A DNA stretch of 64,000 bases from NCBI RefSeq assembly GCF_047495875.1, contig NC_092461.1:68436299-68500298 (forward strand). The letters are read 5' to 3'. The translations under genes and the position numbers were made by a program. Shown piece by piece: positions 28,504-41,563 of this stretch (the first letter of the stretch is position 1; every line of letters begins with the position of its first letter). Below the pieces are notes generated by a model that saw only the letters and a list, made by a program, of their open reading frames with translations, ran no database searches and was not told the DNA's origin. Origin of the DNA: Pithys albifrons albifrons. Its lineage: Eukaryota; Chordata; Aves; Passeriformes; Thamnophilidae.

Positions 28504-28906
28504 CGGTTTTGCCATTGATTATGGAAATATCAATCTTTAATTTCTAAAGTAAAATGCACTACTGGCTAAAGTTGAAAGCTGTGGTTTGATTGTAAGTACT
28601 GTGCAGTCAGAGTTTCATAGCAGCAAGGGGTCATGAGTGAGTTTCCCTAGCTGAAGTAACTGATCTGTATATGTGGGTCAGCTTTTGGGGTTTTTATAGG
28701 CTTTCAGATGATTCTGCTATATCAATGTCCTGCAGACAGACTGCACGCAGTGGATCAAATGATAATCATGATGATAGCCAGACTAAGAACACTATAGCTT
28801 GCTGCTCTACTTGTAGTACACAGTTTAGTTATTCCTACAGCCCTACTGTCAACCCTTAATTTGGACTGTAACAATGAAGCTTCTTCAAGCCATGTTTTTG
28901 CTTTGT

Positions 28907-29853
28907 TTATAACGTGGTTTCATATTCCAAGCGCTCTTGGATAAGGGTGTCATCTTTATACTGTAGCCGTGGAGGAGCAGGGGAACATTCAAATGCTAAG
29001 ATTGCCTTCCTCAGGCTCCTGTCCAACACGTGTCTCTCCCATGCCGGGTACCTGTTCCTGAACAGATCAATTTTAATGACAGACTCCTCAATCCTTGGTG
29101 GCCGGGATGAAGGCGTGGATGGTGCGGTGGGTCTCACCTGAAACACAGGCACACACCCATCCCTCTCTGCAAACTTTTGATCCCGCTCGCTTGTGACACT
29201 GCGGTTGTTGGAGATGGATCTTAGTGTGCTTGTGGCCACTTCTGGGGGGAGGGTGAAGGCAGTGGCAGGGTCCTCACAAGCACAGCTTGGCGACTGCCCA
29301 AACCTTGGTCCATTGGGGTGAAAGAAGGCATAGTACATCAGCATAAAAACAATGCCTGTTAAAAAGCTGCTGAACACTACACACAGTGCTGGTATGGCAA
29401 ATGCATCGGAGATTGGAGGGGCCTTGTACAGATACCAGAGAACACTCAAGGCGGTGTTTTCTAAAAGGATGACAAAATAGTAAATGAAAAGCCTACAGCG
29501 TGTCCTTCCTTCCTTGACATTGAACCAACTGAAGATATAGATTATTCCAACAACCATGTCAAAAACTATCTCCTCCCACTTAGTGATGCAAAATTCTGTC
29601 TCGCAGTGAACGATCCAGAAGGTCATGATGCACCAATGCAGCACAATGAAGATCCCAAAGTACAGCTGGAAAACCGAGGCAAATAGAGCAAAAGTAATGA
29701 CCCTTGCTGCAATTGTGAAGAAATGCCAGCAAAACTGGATTATAACAGCCATATAACTGATGGGTTTCTTGTCATCACGAGAGTCACGCAGGGCCTTTTG
29801 GTAGGAAGCCAAAGCCCAAGCCAGGGATACGAGAGATGCTGCAGCAGTAAGAC
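28907..29853 (-). CDS. XKR4: XKR4 terminal coding exon (XK-related protein 4), partial gene
   Basis: This is the last coding exon of XKR4, a plasma-membrane protein of the XK/Kell-related family. Known family role: apoptotic caspase cleavage of the XKR4 tail activates phosphatidylserine scrambling. The exon is 947 nt: 2 nt finishing a split glycine codon, 314 codons, then TAA at 28909-28907. It begins in the frame [18 protein letters not shown] just after an AG acceptor, so the TTG at 29812 is not a start. Hydrophobic segments lie near exon residues 1-17, 34-61, 61-81, 94-110, 120-141 and 151-177. A hydrophilic tail of about 137 residues follows, ending EYETTL, which is the XKR4 ending. The motifs [20 protein letters not shown] and [15 protein letters not shown] are recalled as XKR4-specific and favour it over XKR6 or XKR7. 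The tail has several aspartates (for example in DQKFAERD and KIDLF) where caspase could cut; I cannot assign the site. No frameshift or stop is seen. Earlier exons lie beyond the right edge. Confidence 0.96.
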
Positions 29854-29870
29854 CTAGAAGGAAACAGGAG
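29854..29870 (-). promoter_or_regulatory. XKR4: Splice acceptor of the last XKR4 intron
   Basis: Read on the minus strand, the intron ends in the pyrimidine-rich run ctgtttccttctag, directly before the exon base at 29853. The AG is at 29855-29854. The exon then opens with GT, which would complete a glycine codon begun in the preceding exon (phase 1), so the frame runs straight into the conserved XKR4 protein. Confidence 0.92.
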
Positions 29871-32800
29871 ATGCAGTTAAGGCATAATTACCATGCCAGC
29901 ATTTGGCTGAAACCACTGAGATCCTTGCTGCTTTAAATAATGTTCTCCACCACTGACATAATAAACCTCTTCCTACTCCTTTAGCTCAGAGAAATGAACT
30001 CCTACTGCTGAGATTTCATTGCTCTTACAATGCTGTATACACACCAAAAAGAGTAGCTATCAAACCACACTCTGAACAGTTTCTCTAGCAATTATATGTT
30101 TGAAACAAATTAATTAATTCGCAACTTGGAGAAAGTTGGGTAGAGGTGCCTCTGTCAGCTCTGTGATTTAGTGGGACCTACCATGGATATTGTTTTCAAT
30201 AAAGAATATGATTTTTCTGATTTTAATAAGTCATTAAGGAAGCCTAATATAAAGCAACCAAGTCTTTCTAATTAAAATGCCAGCACCATATATATAAATC
30301 AATAACAATGTGAGCATAAATCTACATTTAAAAAAATAAATGTATGTAACTCTTGTTACATCAAAATTTAAACTGACTGCTTTACTCTTGCTGAGGGACA
30401 AAAATGCCCATTTTGATATTTCCATCACTGGCAAACAGAATTTTAATAAGCAGAAAATGTCAAAACTTATTTTCTTTTGGCTGAAAATTAAATTTACTTT
30501 AGAAATATTTGAATTGTCTACTGAATTAAAATTCTAAGTAAAGATGCTACTAAAGTAGGGTGTTATGATTTACTATAGCCATATAATGATTCTATCTCCC
30601 ATATATCATAGAATTGCCTATTTATAAGGTCCTAAACTACAATATTTTGGTAAAACCTGAAAATTATTTAAAGAATTAAATGAAATTATTTCTCATATGA
30701 TTTCAAACATTAGTTCTGTGAAAATACAAAAAATATAAAATACAACAACGTTAAAACAATTATTTTTAAAAAGACCTTTCTATATCTACTTTAACTGTGT
30801 GTTATTCTTTTCTACTCAAGGGAGCTGATTCTTGTCTGTAGGTAAACTTAAAAAAAAGTTAGCTAGAAACTGAATCTAATTTTAAAGCTAATACCTTATA
30901 TTCCCACTTCAGAATTTGTATAGTTCAGCATAATTATTCAAATACTTAATACTTACATAGCATTCTGTTAGAAATGAATAATAATTCTTCTTCACCACAA
31001 GATTAATTTTTATTTACTTACAACTCATATCAAACTGCTTTGGATGGAAATGGGAATTGCAATTGAAATGCAAAATCCCAGCCTTTCAAGTGTATTTATT
31101 ACTTAAATAAAATTGTAATGTGTTGTATACAAAGGAAAAATGTATCAAATATTTTATACTTAGAACTGGTTTATTACCACTTGTTACCATTACATAAAGC
31201 TAATGAATGAATTCATAAGTCTCAGCATCCCAGGCCGAGAGTTTTTTCACAGACCATTTAAATATAATGATGGTTCAGCTTATTTGATTTCTAAGCAGTT
31301 CCTTAACTTTGAACTAAGTGTTGAAGTAAATCAAGCTGATATGAAGAAAACATTTCTTTTGTCTGCTGTTAAAAGCTGTTTAATTATTTCAACAACTTTG
31401 GTTCTGAATGCATAGCCAGTACGTTCCTTCCCTGTTCAATAGCTTTCTTTAGAACTTAATTCAAGAATATATTACTTAACTACTATAAATTTTATGAAAT
31501 TTTATTAATGCCTAATGGTAAATTTAAGCCTAAATACATATTGGTATTTATTTGGAGAAAAAAAAAGGTTATTTTAAAACGGAAGAAGGTGGGTTATGAA
31601 AATCCTACCTGATTCTGAAGGAAAAAAAATTTGTTTAATCAATTAATCTGTCTTAACATACTAAGATTTTGCTCAGTAAGTAGTACAGAGATTCATTTCA
31701 GGAGGGATTGTGTATGCCAGTATTTCTCCCTTAGTCACCAGCAGAGTACTAATAATGTTGTGAGCTTCCACGAATCCATGAATTTAAACCCCCTTTGTTT
31801 TAAAAATAAAAATAATAACAAACAATCAGCAGAAATATAGATCAAACTTAGGATTCCAGGGAGAATTTTTAATAAAACTTCGTAAGTTTTCTTCTCATGC
31901 AGATGCCTGGATGACAAAACAGCAATGTTACTGCTGGAATCCTCCTTCACAGAGCAAATAAGCTATCAGCCATGAAGACACAAAGGAGACATGATATAAA
32001 GTGCTATTTTCATTTCTGACCTGTATATTTACTTTTTCAAACTGGGCTACCCTTCTGTGTCCATTATCTCTAAAGACAACACTAGGAGCTGAAAATGTAA
32101 GTTTTTGTTTTCCTGTAGGAATGGTTTAAGTATTGAAAAAACACAGTTCATTTCCCTCTTGAAATGAAAAGTTTGGAAAGGTAGATGAATAGGATAAAGG
32201 GTAAAAGAATCTTTCAATACAAATGAGCCACTCTGAACAAGGACTCAAAAATAGCATTATTGGTACAGGAAAAAATAATGTGTGAGAGAAATCTATGTAT
32301 TTTCTTTGCAAATCTAACTTTAATGACCTCACACACTCCCCCAGAGTTTTGTAGAGATATCATCAGTTTTGCATTAGGAAGTGTAAATTCATTCAATAAT
32401 GCACACAGAATATAATGTTAAATTCATAGGAATTTCTAGTGTTCTAACACTAATTAATTCATAGTCATTTTCTGGGACAGAAAGAAGCAAGTACAATAGC
32501 AATGTAATTCTTTTATTTAAATAGTCCTTAATAGGGAATCATCCTTTGCTTTCACAGAACAAATTCAGGGATACTGGCACACAGAAGAGAAAAGGAGACA
32601 AGAGAATGTACAAAAGGGAAGAACTGTCAGTGGATGCATTATGTATCTACTGTTGTGCTATTGACAATGGTGTTAGGGACATAGATAAGGTTAAACACTT
32701 CATGGGCTCCATCCGATTTTCTATATTGATGAGACTAAGCTCTAAAGAATTATTAAATGCAAATTAATAATGAGAACAATAATGTAAAAGTGATGCAAAT

Positions 32801-35800
32801 GGCAGTTTCCTAATATAGATCACTATAGAAATAATTCATTGGAAAGGGTCAGAAATAAAGTGAAATTTTTAGCACTGAAAGGATAATTCATTAATTAGAA
32901 TATATTGATGCATTTGCTGACTATGTTTGTATAAAACTCTTTATCCCCATTTCAGAAGAGAAACCAAAATAAATTTCTGTTACTATCAAACCAAAAATTT
33001 AACAATACAGGTGATTTAACTTCTGCAGTCAAGAAGGCTTATTTGCCATCCAGAAATGAACAGAAATTGGATGTGATCTGCGGAGCCACCATTTATGAAG
33101 AACAAGAACCATCTTTCCCACTTGCTCAGTCACAGCCTCTGCACGCTTTTTGGGCACTGCTACTGCTTTCTGGTGTTTTTGGCAGTCTTGTATTATGTGA
33201 GCCTTGTATTACTTGAGTCTTGTATTTAGGGTCTTGATCTTGGAAATTAAGATTAAATAGCTATTAAATATACACAATCAACTATATGCTCATCTGTTAC
33301 TGATTGCTAAAAGAACAGGAAAGCAGGAATTCTCTAAAATGGCTTTAGGAGGCATGAAAGCATATTCCTGTTTCTTCCTTTTCTAAAGCTGAACATTCAA
33401 ATATTTTTCCACAGTATATGATTTGATCTATAAAGCTCTGCCCTTGAGATAAAAGAAATACAGGCTTTGCACCAGTAAAGCAATGCTTTGCCATTTGCAT
33501 CAGGCAGATGATACTTTTGTCTGTTTCTAAAATAGACACCTGAAATAGTCTAAATAGCAATGAATAGGAGTGTATGTACCCCCTTTCAGACTGCAGCTTA
33601 GCCCATCAACAGCAGACACAATAGTGAGAAAATAATGCATTGTATCAGGAGAGCTTTTTGCCAGGAATGAATTATTATCTGTTTTGAGTGGAAATTACAA
33701 TTTAACCTCTTTTATTCTGTTAACAGTTTGCTTTACTTAACTATATTATTTGTATAAAGGAATGACAGCTTTTCAATTACAGATGAATTTCAGATATTCT
33801 TAAGATAGTACACTTTCTGTCTAATAAACAAAGAACAGAACTGCCTTGACTGAGTTATAATTTTAATTTTTCCTTCTGGAAGTTATTGGTTTCTTCATAT
33901 GTGAGATTCATTTGCATTTTATAGAGCATGGCACATCTATACTACTACTTTAAATATAATACATAATACACCACAATGAGCTACAGCTCATTAACGATAA
34001 GATTAAAAACTCACAAGTGAAAGCAAACATATATGAGGGAGAAGAGAATGTATACAGAGATGAATGCATTCACAAATGTAAGATTTCAGGGAACCAAGCA
34101 AGCTCAAATAACTACAGAAGAGGCAAAGAAATTCTTCTCAACGGCATTTGTGAGATCTGACTGAAATGTTTTGTTCCTGAGTAATCCAAGTAGAATTGCT
34201 CATAACATGTAAGGATTTTCTATATTACATCTCTGCATGGCAATTCACAACTTTATTGTGTTCTGCTAACACCACTGCCTTTTCATTATATCCCACAACA
34301 CAATCTTTAGACTGGGGTGCAGTTGAAAAAAATATGGCTCTCACTCTCACAGTAATTATGTTTTACTCTTGATTAGTACTTGAGAGAGTAAAGGCATATT
34401 CAGGTCCATAAATTACGATTTTTCTAATCATATCAGTTCATAAATCCTACATAGCATAAGTACAGATCAACTTGAGTTAGCTGGAAACCCTACCAGTGAA
34501 TGAACTGATCAAGTTGTGCTTGACATTCAACCTGATTTCAGAAATCAAACTCCTGCCAATGTGTCTGTCTCTGCTTCATCCTTTCTTTTAAACCTGTATT
34601 CCTCTTACCATTTCCAGGAGTAAACTCACCTAAATGCAGGAATATCAAATGCAGCAGGACATCTGGGAATGACAACATTGTCTGGGGGTCTGGGCCTATG
34701 AAACATTATTGTAAGAAAGCCTATTTTATGAGTTTCCTGCTCAGCTGGAGAGGTGATGTTAAATGCATCCAAGCTTCCAGGTCCTTCTCTGAATCAAAGC
34801 CAAGGTTCTCTAATACTCAAATCTTAGTCCTACAGGAAACAGCATATCATGACTGCATCCCTCCAGCTTCAGAAAACGTCTTGCTACATTTACAGAGTGT
34901 TTGCCATGCTGCTCTGCAAGTATAGCCACAAGCTAAACATTCATATGGAGACAGCCTCGCAGGCAGTTTAGCAATAGTCTGTAGGTTTCTGCACCAATTC
35001 ATTTATTCCCATACACAGCACAGCACTGTATGGCATCATGTACATACTGTGCTTCTATATGTGTTTTAGTAACACAGGATGGTTTGCATGCTTTGAGGGC
35101 AGCTTTTGATCACATCAAGGACCATGTGTCCAGGTCTTCAGTATGTTTCATGCTCATGAGTCTTACTCCCTGACTGATACTGTGAGATGAAACCTAAAGA
35201 TGAATCTTACTATTTTAATGCTTTCCTATTATCTAAAGAGATGGCAATATAAACTCTTCCCCTCCCATGGGTTATTTCTCCATAAGCATATTGCCAAAAT
35301 AATCCTATTACGGTCCTACGTCAGCAAGTTTGTCATATAGTAGCTGTACTAAATCAAGATCAAAGGCTTTCTGTTCAATTGAAATAAGCTGCCCAAGGTC
35401 AGAAAAGGACATTTTTCTTATTTCTTAAGTGCCAGTAGATCTGATTGTGTCTAGATAGAAATGGCACTCTACTGAAATATTCTACTTCTGTAGTTTTACA
35501 CTCACTGTTTGCTAACCACAAACATGGGAGTATCAATGGCTGAGGATGAGTCTCCAGTATCTCACAATTCCTGTTTCTGCCACAGGCTGCATTTGCAGCT
35601 GAGGGTATTCATGGCAACATAAGTGGTTTCATCAACTCGCCAACATTCAGCTTAACTTTCTCCCACTGCATATTGAGACGGGGTAATACAGCATAAGGGA
35701 TGACAAGAATTCTTCCTTGTTGAAATTTAAGTCAGAATTATGCTTGATATTACTTCTCCTATGTGTTATGTAATGCCCATAGAACATGCTAGCATATATA

Positions 35801-37539
35801 GTAATAATTTCTTCCATGATTCCTCTCAGCTGCTTTCTTTAGACACTTCTGGAGAGAGAGCTTCAAGCTGTTTCTTTAATGTGGCTCTCAAAAACAAATT
35901 ATCATTGCCCTGCAAGTTTAGAAATATTCTATACAATAATGTTATTTTCAACCTTACTTATTTTACCTATTTCCTAATTTTTTATCAGAAGTAGTTTGGA
36001 CTCTGTGTAGACAATACAAGTCAACGGACAAGAGTTTGGCTTATTGCATGTGTCTTTAGCAGATCCTTAGGGTCCGTACAATACACCTGCCTAATGCTTT
36101 ATGTCTTGCTGCACTTAAGGTCATATTCACTTCAGCAAATCTAACTGTTAGACATAGTGCTGAGAAGCTTCTGCTGAGCGCAATCCTGGTTATAGCTTTA
36201 GATACCTGAATGATGGTCATAATTTTATTTCAAGACAACATCAAGAACAGTTTCCCTTTGCCTTGCCCCTAATTTAAAACTAATTCTTTTATCCAAATTT
36301 TGTTATATTTCAGGAGTTCTCCTAGAAACTATGAATAAAATTAACACAGAGAAAGAGTGGGAACTTGCCATGCAGGAACAACAAGAACCATGAAATCATT
36401 TTGCCTGTTAGGAATCTAAACTTAGATTTCTGTACTTTCACAGCTAGACTCCTTGTCTGTTAGGCAATTTGGTATCTTTTATTCCAGTGAAGTATGTGCA
36501 GCACAAACATATCCACTGACTCCAGGCTCGTTTCCATGATTTCTACATTTCTTCTTAGGCTTTCAATGCCTTGAGGTTGCTGCAAGTAGTTTACAAAAAT
36601 CAAGGGATTATCTGGAGAATGCAGCAACCCCAAGCAGAACAAAACTCCTGCCATTGTCTCTTGAGAAGAAACATCATGACAACATAATGCTAAGCTAAAC
36701 ATAGGGCACCATCTATGGGAGAAGGCTCCACCTGCACTGTTCTGTCTAATGCACGTATATGGACAACTTCCATAAAGTCAGCAGCACCTCCCTGCCACCC
36801 AACAGGAGAAAGAGAAAAATATGTCGTTTACTAGACACATAAAAAATCCTGTTAAAAGATAAGTTTTGAGAAAATGCCTTTCTATTGATCCACATTTCTG
36901 TGATTTTGCCCGCACTCTTCTGTTGAGCTTTGCTTAGGCAGCTTCTGAACAAATTTTATCCTGGTATATTTCACTGATTTGTAGGAAGAGCCACACAGAT
37001 TTCCATTCCATGGTCGCTAAAAAGGTCAGCTGGAAGAGCTTTACTGGAAATGCTTTGGAAAAATATTCAAGTGAGAGAACCCTGAGAGATGTACATAGTA
37101 AATGCTGTTTAGATGATTTCAGTCTTCTATGAAAAAAATCTTTTTTTTTTTTATTTAGGAATATGCAATTAAAAAAATGTACTTAGTCTACAAACATGTA
37201 CAAGAATGAGCAGGGAGAAAATTAGTATTAGCATTTGTTTCCTTTGCAAAGTCACTGTGTCACCTGTCCCAAGGTCTGTACACCATCCTTCCCAGTTTGC
37301 AGGGCAGGGGCCTGCCAGATCCTGGTGACTCACTTAGGGCTGCTGGGGGTGTGGGCTTAACCTACACAGTAAAAAAGGGCAAGACAGTAAAACTTTGGAA
37401 TAACAACTCTCAAGCAACAACACAAAACTAGAACTGAAAGAGTACAAAATTTGGAAATAAATCTGTCAAAGTGAAAACATGGTCGTGCTAGACATTGTAT
37501 TGCTTTCCTAATCAATTCTCCATAAAACTGTCCTGTAAT
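29871..37539. other. Intronic unique sequence (right of the XKR4 exon)
   Basis: Very AT-rich intron sequence. Frames of up to 92 codons are scattered on both strands without recognisable similarity. No repeat family was identified with confidence. Confidence 0.6.
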
Positions 37540-38411
37540 TTCCTGGGTGTTTATGCTGAGGTGCTACCAGGAGCACACATGGGGCAGCCTCCATGAGGAG
37601 AGGTCAGGGCCTGCCCTGTGCCAGACACAGATGGTTCCAGCCAGTTTTCAGCCAGCTCCAAAGTGTGCCACCACAGGACACAGCTGAGTCCATCAGCCAA
37701 GGTGGTGGTGCCTCTGGAAAAAGTATTTAAGAAAGGGCAAGAAATCCTGATAGGCAGAGGAGAGGAAAAAAGAAGGATCAGAGAACAGGAGTATAAGTGT
37801 TAGGGTGAGAGAAGAAGGAAGGTGATGAGGTGCTTCAGACACCTGTGAAAGAGAACTGTGGTGGGGCAGGTTATTTCCCACTGCCTGTGAAAGACTATGA
37901 TGGAGAAGACATACACACTGCAGCCTGTGGATATTTCTTGGAGAAAACTGTGGCCCATGGAGAGCCCACACTGGAGCAGTTTTGTCTTGAAGGAACTATG
38001 TCTTTTAGGAGGCATCCTGTACTGAAGCAGAAGATAAGTGTGAGGAGAAAAGAGTAGTAAAGACAAACTGTTATGGACTGAGTGCAACTCCCCATTCTCC
38101 AATATTCTCTGCCACATGGGATGGGGGAGGCAGAAGGGTAAGGAAGAAAGAAAAAAGTTAGTGCTGGTAAAAAGAGGATACAGGGGAAAGATCTTGTTTT
38201 AATTTGTCTGTGTTTCTCACTATCCACTGGCAATAAATTAAATTAGTTTTCCATAAGCTGAGTCTGTTTTTCCTGTGATGGTAACTACTAAGGGATCTTC
38301 CTGTCTTTACCCCAACCCCAAAGGTTTTTTATCCTCCTTAGTCACCCTGCCCTGTTGAGGAACGGGAGTAAGTGAGCAGCTGGGTGGGTGTCTGACTGTA
38401 ACCCATGGTCA
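37540..38411 (+). mobile_element. Solo LTR of an avian ERV (probably ERVL type), diverged
   Basis: I recognise this as an LTR family common in bird genomes. The diagnostic blocks are in order: GCTGAGTCCATCAGCCA, then GCCTCTGGAAAAAG and TTTAAGAAAGGGCAAGAA near 37.7 kb; degenerate internal units with CAGCCTGTGG and GCCCACACTGGAGCAG (37.88-37.98 kb); AATAAA at 38232-38237 followed by TTAAATTAGTTTTCC; and CTGAGTCTGTTTTTCCTGTG and GGTAACTACTAAGGGATC near the end. The right end is placed at the CA of ATGGTCA (38411). The left end is approximate and I found no clear target-site duplication. No gag, pol or env is present. It lies antisense to XKR4; frames inside it are not genes. Confidence 0.82.
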
Positions 38412-39285
38412 GTTCATCACATAAAATCACCTTGTGCCAATATATTTTTGCATAAACAAACTGTACATATAGTCATGGCTTGAGGGGACAGGTTGCACCT
38501 GTTCCTTGCAAGACCACTCAAGAAAAAGATATTTTCCTTTCACAGGGATACAAGGAATATACCTCAACTTCTGTAAACCTGCCTTCCTCTGAACGGTGTC
38601 TTGCCATTTGCCAGCACCCTGTAAAGCAGTACTAGTTGCTTCAAAAATGGATGTTGAAGAATGTCAAAACTGTTCCATTATTTCCTGATATTTAATGAGA
38701 GGATGTGGGAGCAGAATGTACCCAGGAAAACTGGAAAGTTACTACAAATACAGTTTTTCTATGCCTGTAGAGAAAAGTACAAATTCTGAAAAAGGAAGTA
38801 TGTAACAAAATTTTTTTAGTTTAGTTTAACAGTCACAACAAATTTACTGTCTTATTTTTTACAGTGAAACATGCAAAAATTTTGATAGTTCAATAATCTT
38901 TCATAGATATATTTAAAGTGAGATAGTACAGTAGCAATCAATGTACAATACAAGCCACAAAGCATTGCCTCAAGAACACCAAATAAATTCTATACTTGTG
39001 TTCAAACAAGCAATTAAGAATTCAAAAGTTTCAAACAAGGGAGAAAACACACTTCCAAAGGGTACTTACCCTCATTTTAAAAATGTGCATTTTTTTCAGT
39101 CTGATTTATCTGCTTTTAGTTTTCAGCCATTGATTTGGCTGAATGTCTGTAGAGTTCTAATGACTTCAGGATATTATTTCATAGACCTTCAGAATTTTAA
39201 AATTGAAGGTTTCCAGGACATCAGTTTTGCACTTAGAAGCCCTGAGCACCTTTGAAAGAGTATGTCACAGCATTCTTAGTGACGT

Positions 39286-39358
39286 CTTTTCTTTCTTTCT
39301 CCCTTCCCCTTCCCCTTCCTCTTCCCTTTCCCCTTTCCTTCCCCTTCCCTTCCTTTCC
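39286..39358. repeat. Polypyrimidine (CCCTTCC)-type tract
   Basis: About 70 nt of almost pure C/T (purine-rich on the other strand, which is the XKR4 RNA sense). It could adopt a triplex-like structure, but is ordinary low-complexity DNA. Confidence 0.88.
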
Positions 39359-41503
39359 ATTTCTTTTGGATGTCTCCTTCTCTTCTCAACATGTAATAAT
39401 ACTGTAGAGACCAGAGTATAATCTATCAAGAAGCTTAATGGCTAGTGGCATTTCCAAGAAGATATTTTTAAAGTAATACAACATTTGTGTGACCAGTTAT
39501 CTACAGACTAAATGCTGGAAGAGAACATAATGTTTGAACTTCCACAGAAATGTCAACAGCATGGACAAAGCAACTTTAAAATAAATATTAAATAGCTGAA
39601 GACAGTTTTCCTAAGCCTGCATTGAGTTGGTGAAAGATAAATATTTTTACTATTAACCAAGTTTTCTGATGTGTTTTCTACCAGTATCCCACAAGCAAAA
39701 CAGCTTGAAATGATCATACTGGCTGCAATATGGTGGAACATATCAGAAATAATATCTGGCAAATTCAAACTATCTCTTCTAAATTTTTTTCAAGAGGTAG
39801 TGAGTATCATAAAATACAAATAGCAGTATCACACTGGCTTTAGAAATGTCTACTGAGGATTTGGAAGAGGAAGGGCTAAATCAATATTTCAAATGCACCA
39901 GAGGTCTTGAGGTTTGGGTTTGTTTTTTTTTTTTTTTTAAGATACTGCACTAGCAGTGGCCAGCAGCCAACACAGAGAAGACTAGAAGCCAAGATGCATT
40001 TTGGCATGAAAAATATCCCAGATAGCTTATACTAAGTTTTATTACAAATCAATAGTATGGGATGAGGTCACTGGCAACAAAATACTGACTCAATGCAAAA
40101 AGAGCATGGGGATAGTACTCCCCTTAAATCTTCTTAAGTCATAATTTTAGGATTGGCTTTCAGTGGTTCATGGGCTCATATTGGCTTTTTGAAAGGAAAT
40201 AAATTTCAGCCCTCATTAAGCAACTGATATTTCTCCCACTTGCACATTAAAGTCAGTCTGAAGTTAGCACCTTATTTGACACAATTTGTCTAAGAAATAT
40301 TTTATGTATCTAGCTTTTTTTTTCTTTGTGTTTGTCTTTTAAGCTTCTCTAAGCTTTTCACCCATGAAGAGGTGCTGAGGATAATGCCTGACATGGTGCT
40401 CTGGGACAAAATGCAATTATCGTCACTCTGAAAAGGAAATCAATTTAGTATTTGTGCAATCCCTCTTAGCAAAGGGAAAACAGGAGCTCTTAGCTCGGTC
40501 TGGCACATGATGCTGTAGAAGTTTCCTTCACATCAAACTGAAATATTGTAGTCCTCACTCTTTGCTATGTTTCTTTTACTTTGGAAAAGTTCAAGTATAT
40601 TTTCATAATAATTCATTAAATAGATCTATTTTTCTGTTAGCAGAAAAGCAAGCACTAACCTCTTCTCCACATCCCAAAAGAAAACCCATATTTTCACCTA
40701 CTGTGCAGATAATGTAAATTGAAGCAAAGTCTAACAAACTGAATAGAAGAATATTCAGTATATTCTGGAGATTAATTCTGCTGCCAGCTCATGTCCAGCT
40801 TTGGATTATTTTAGATCTCATATTTATGTCTTTGTCCTCAATATTAGTTACAAAGCTATTCTTTATCAGTAAGGAAGCTCTACAGCTATATCTCTACATA
40901 TTTCTGATACAGCTAGAATACTTCCACAGTACCCATGGGTAAATATTACGCGTCTGTGTACATTTTGCGTGTATGGTATATTTAGAGTTATATACCACAT
41001 GTAGACAGATAAACTGGCATAATTTGAAGTCTCCAAGCAAAATAATGACTCAATATTTATCTCTGACTTGTACCAAAACTTGCACCTTGTTGCAAGTTTA
41101 AATTAGTGTAATTTCCATTTTTGCTGCTTGTCTAGAAGATTGAAATGTTCCCCTGGCTTCTGTCATAACATTTTTTTTAAATGTATAAGTATCCAGAGAG
41201 AGGGATTGGAATACTTCTTCAGCCTTTTCCCACTGTTCTGGGCTCATCAGTTCCTAAAAGACTTATATCCCAATGATTGATCGATGGCCTCTGCTACCAC
41301 TTTTTTTCCTCTTCTTTGAATTTCCTTCAGTAGCTCCATCCTCCAGGAAGTGTGAGTCAGAGAACAGGGCATAGGCTTTTAACAGTTGTCGTATTGTGGA
41401 ATTCACTTCAATGATCACTTCAATGTGTCTACTGTGTATTTTTCTTCCTCTTAATCTGTGGATCAATATAAAGTTTAAAGCCACAACTTGACACAGAGAT
41501 ATC

Positions 41504-41563
41504 ACAAAAAAACAACAACAACAACAAAAAAAAACAAAACCAAAAAACCCCCAAACCAGCTCT
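41504..41563. repeat. (CAA)n / A-rich simple repeat
   Basis: Five to six CAA units, then A runs broken by C. Low-complexity tract. Confidence 0.85.

Larger units (their letters stand above)
12380..28906 (-). other. XKR4: Candidate long 3'UTR of XKR4 (hypothesis)
   Basis: This is the minus-strand sequence after the XKR4 stop, running down to a good poly(A) signal at 12401-12396. It is AT-rich with no long credible coding frame, and I recognise no LINE or LTR insertion in its 16.5 kb. Matches to the Pumilio consensus TGTANATA occur on the minus strand, for example at 12759-12752 and 16122-16115, but such short matches are expected by chance. My recollection that newer human XKR4 transcript models have a 3'UTR of comparable length is unverified. 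The proximal site near 28.5 kb would give a much shorter UTR; both may be used. Confidence 0.45.

Noticed and set aside
30605..30650. CATAGAATTGCCTA resembling the reverse end of a CR1
   Set aside because: Only one short block matches and the rest of the CR1 order is missing; probably chance.
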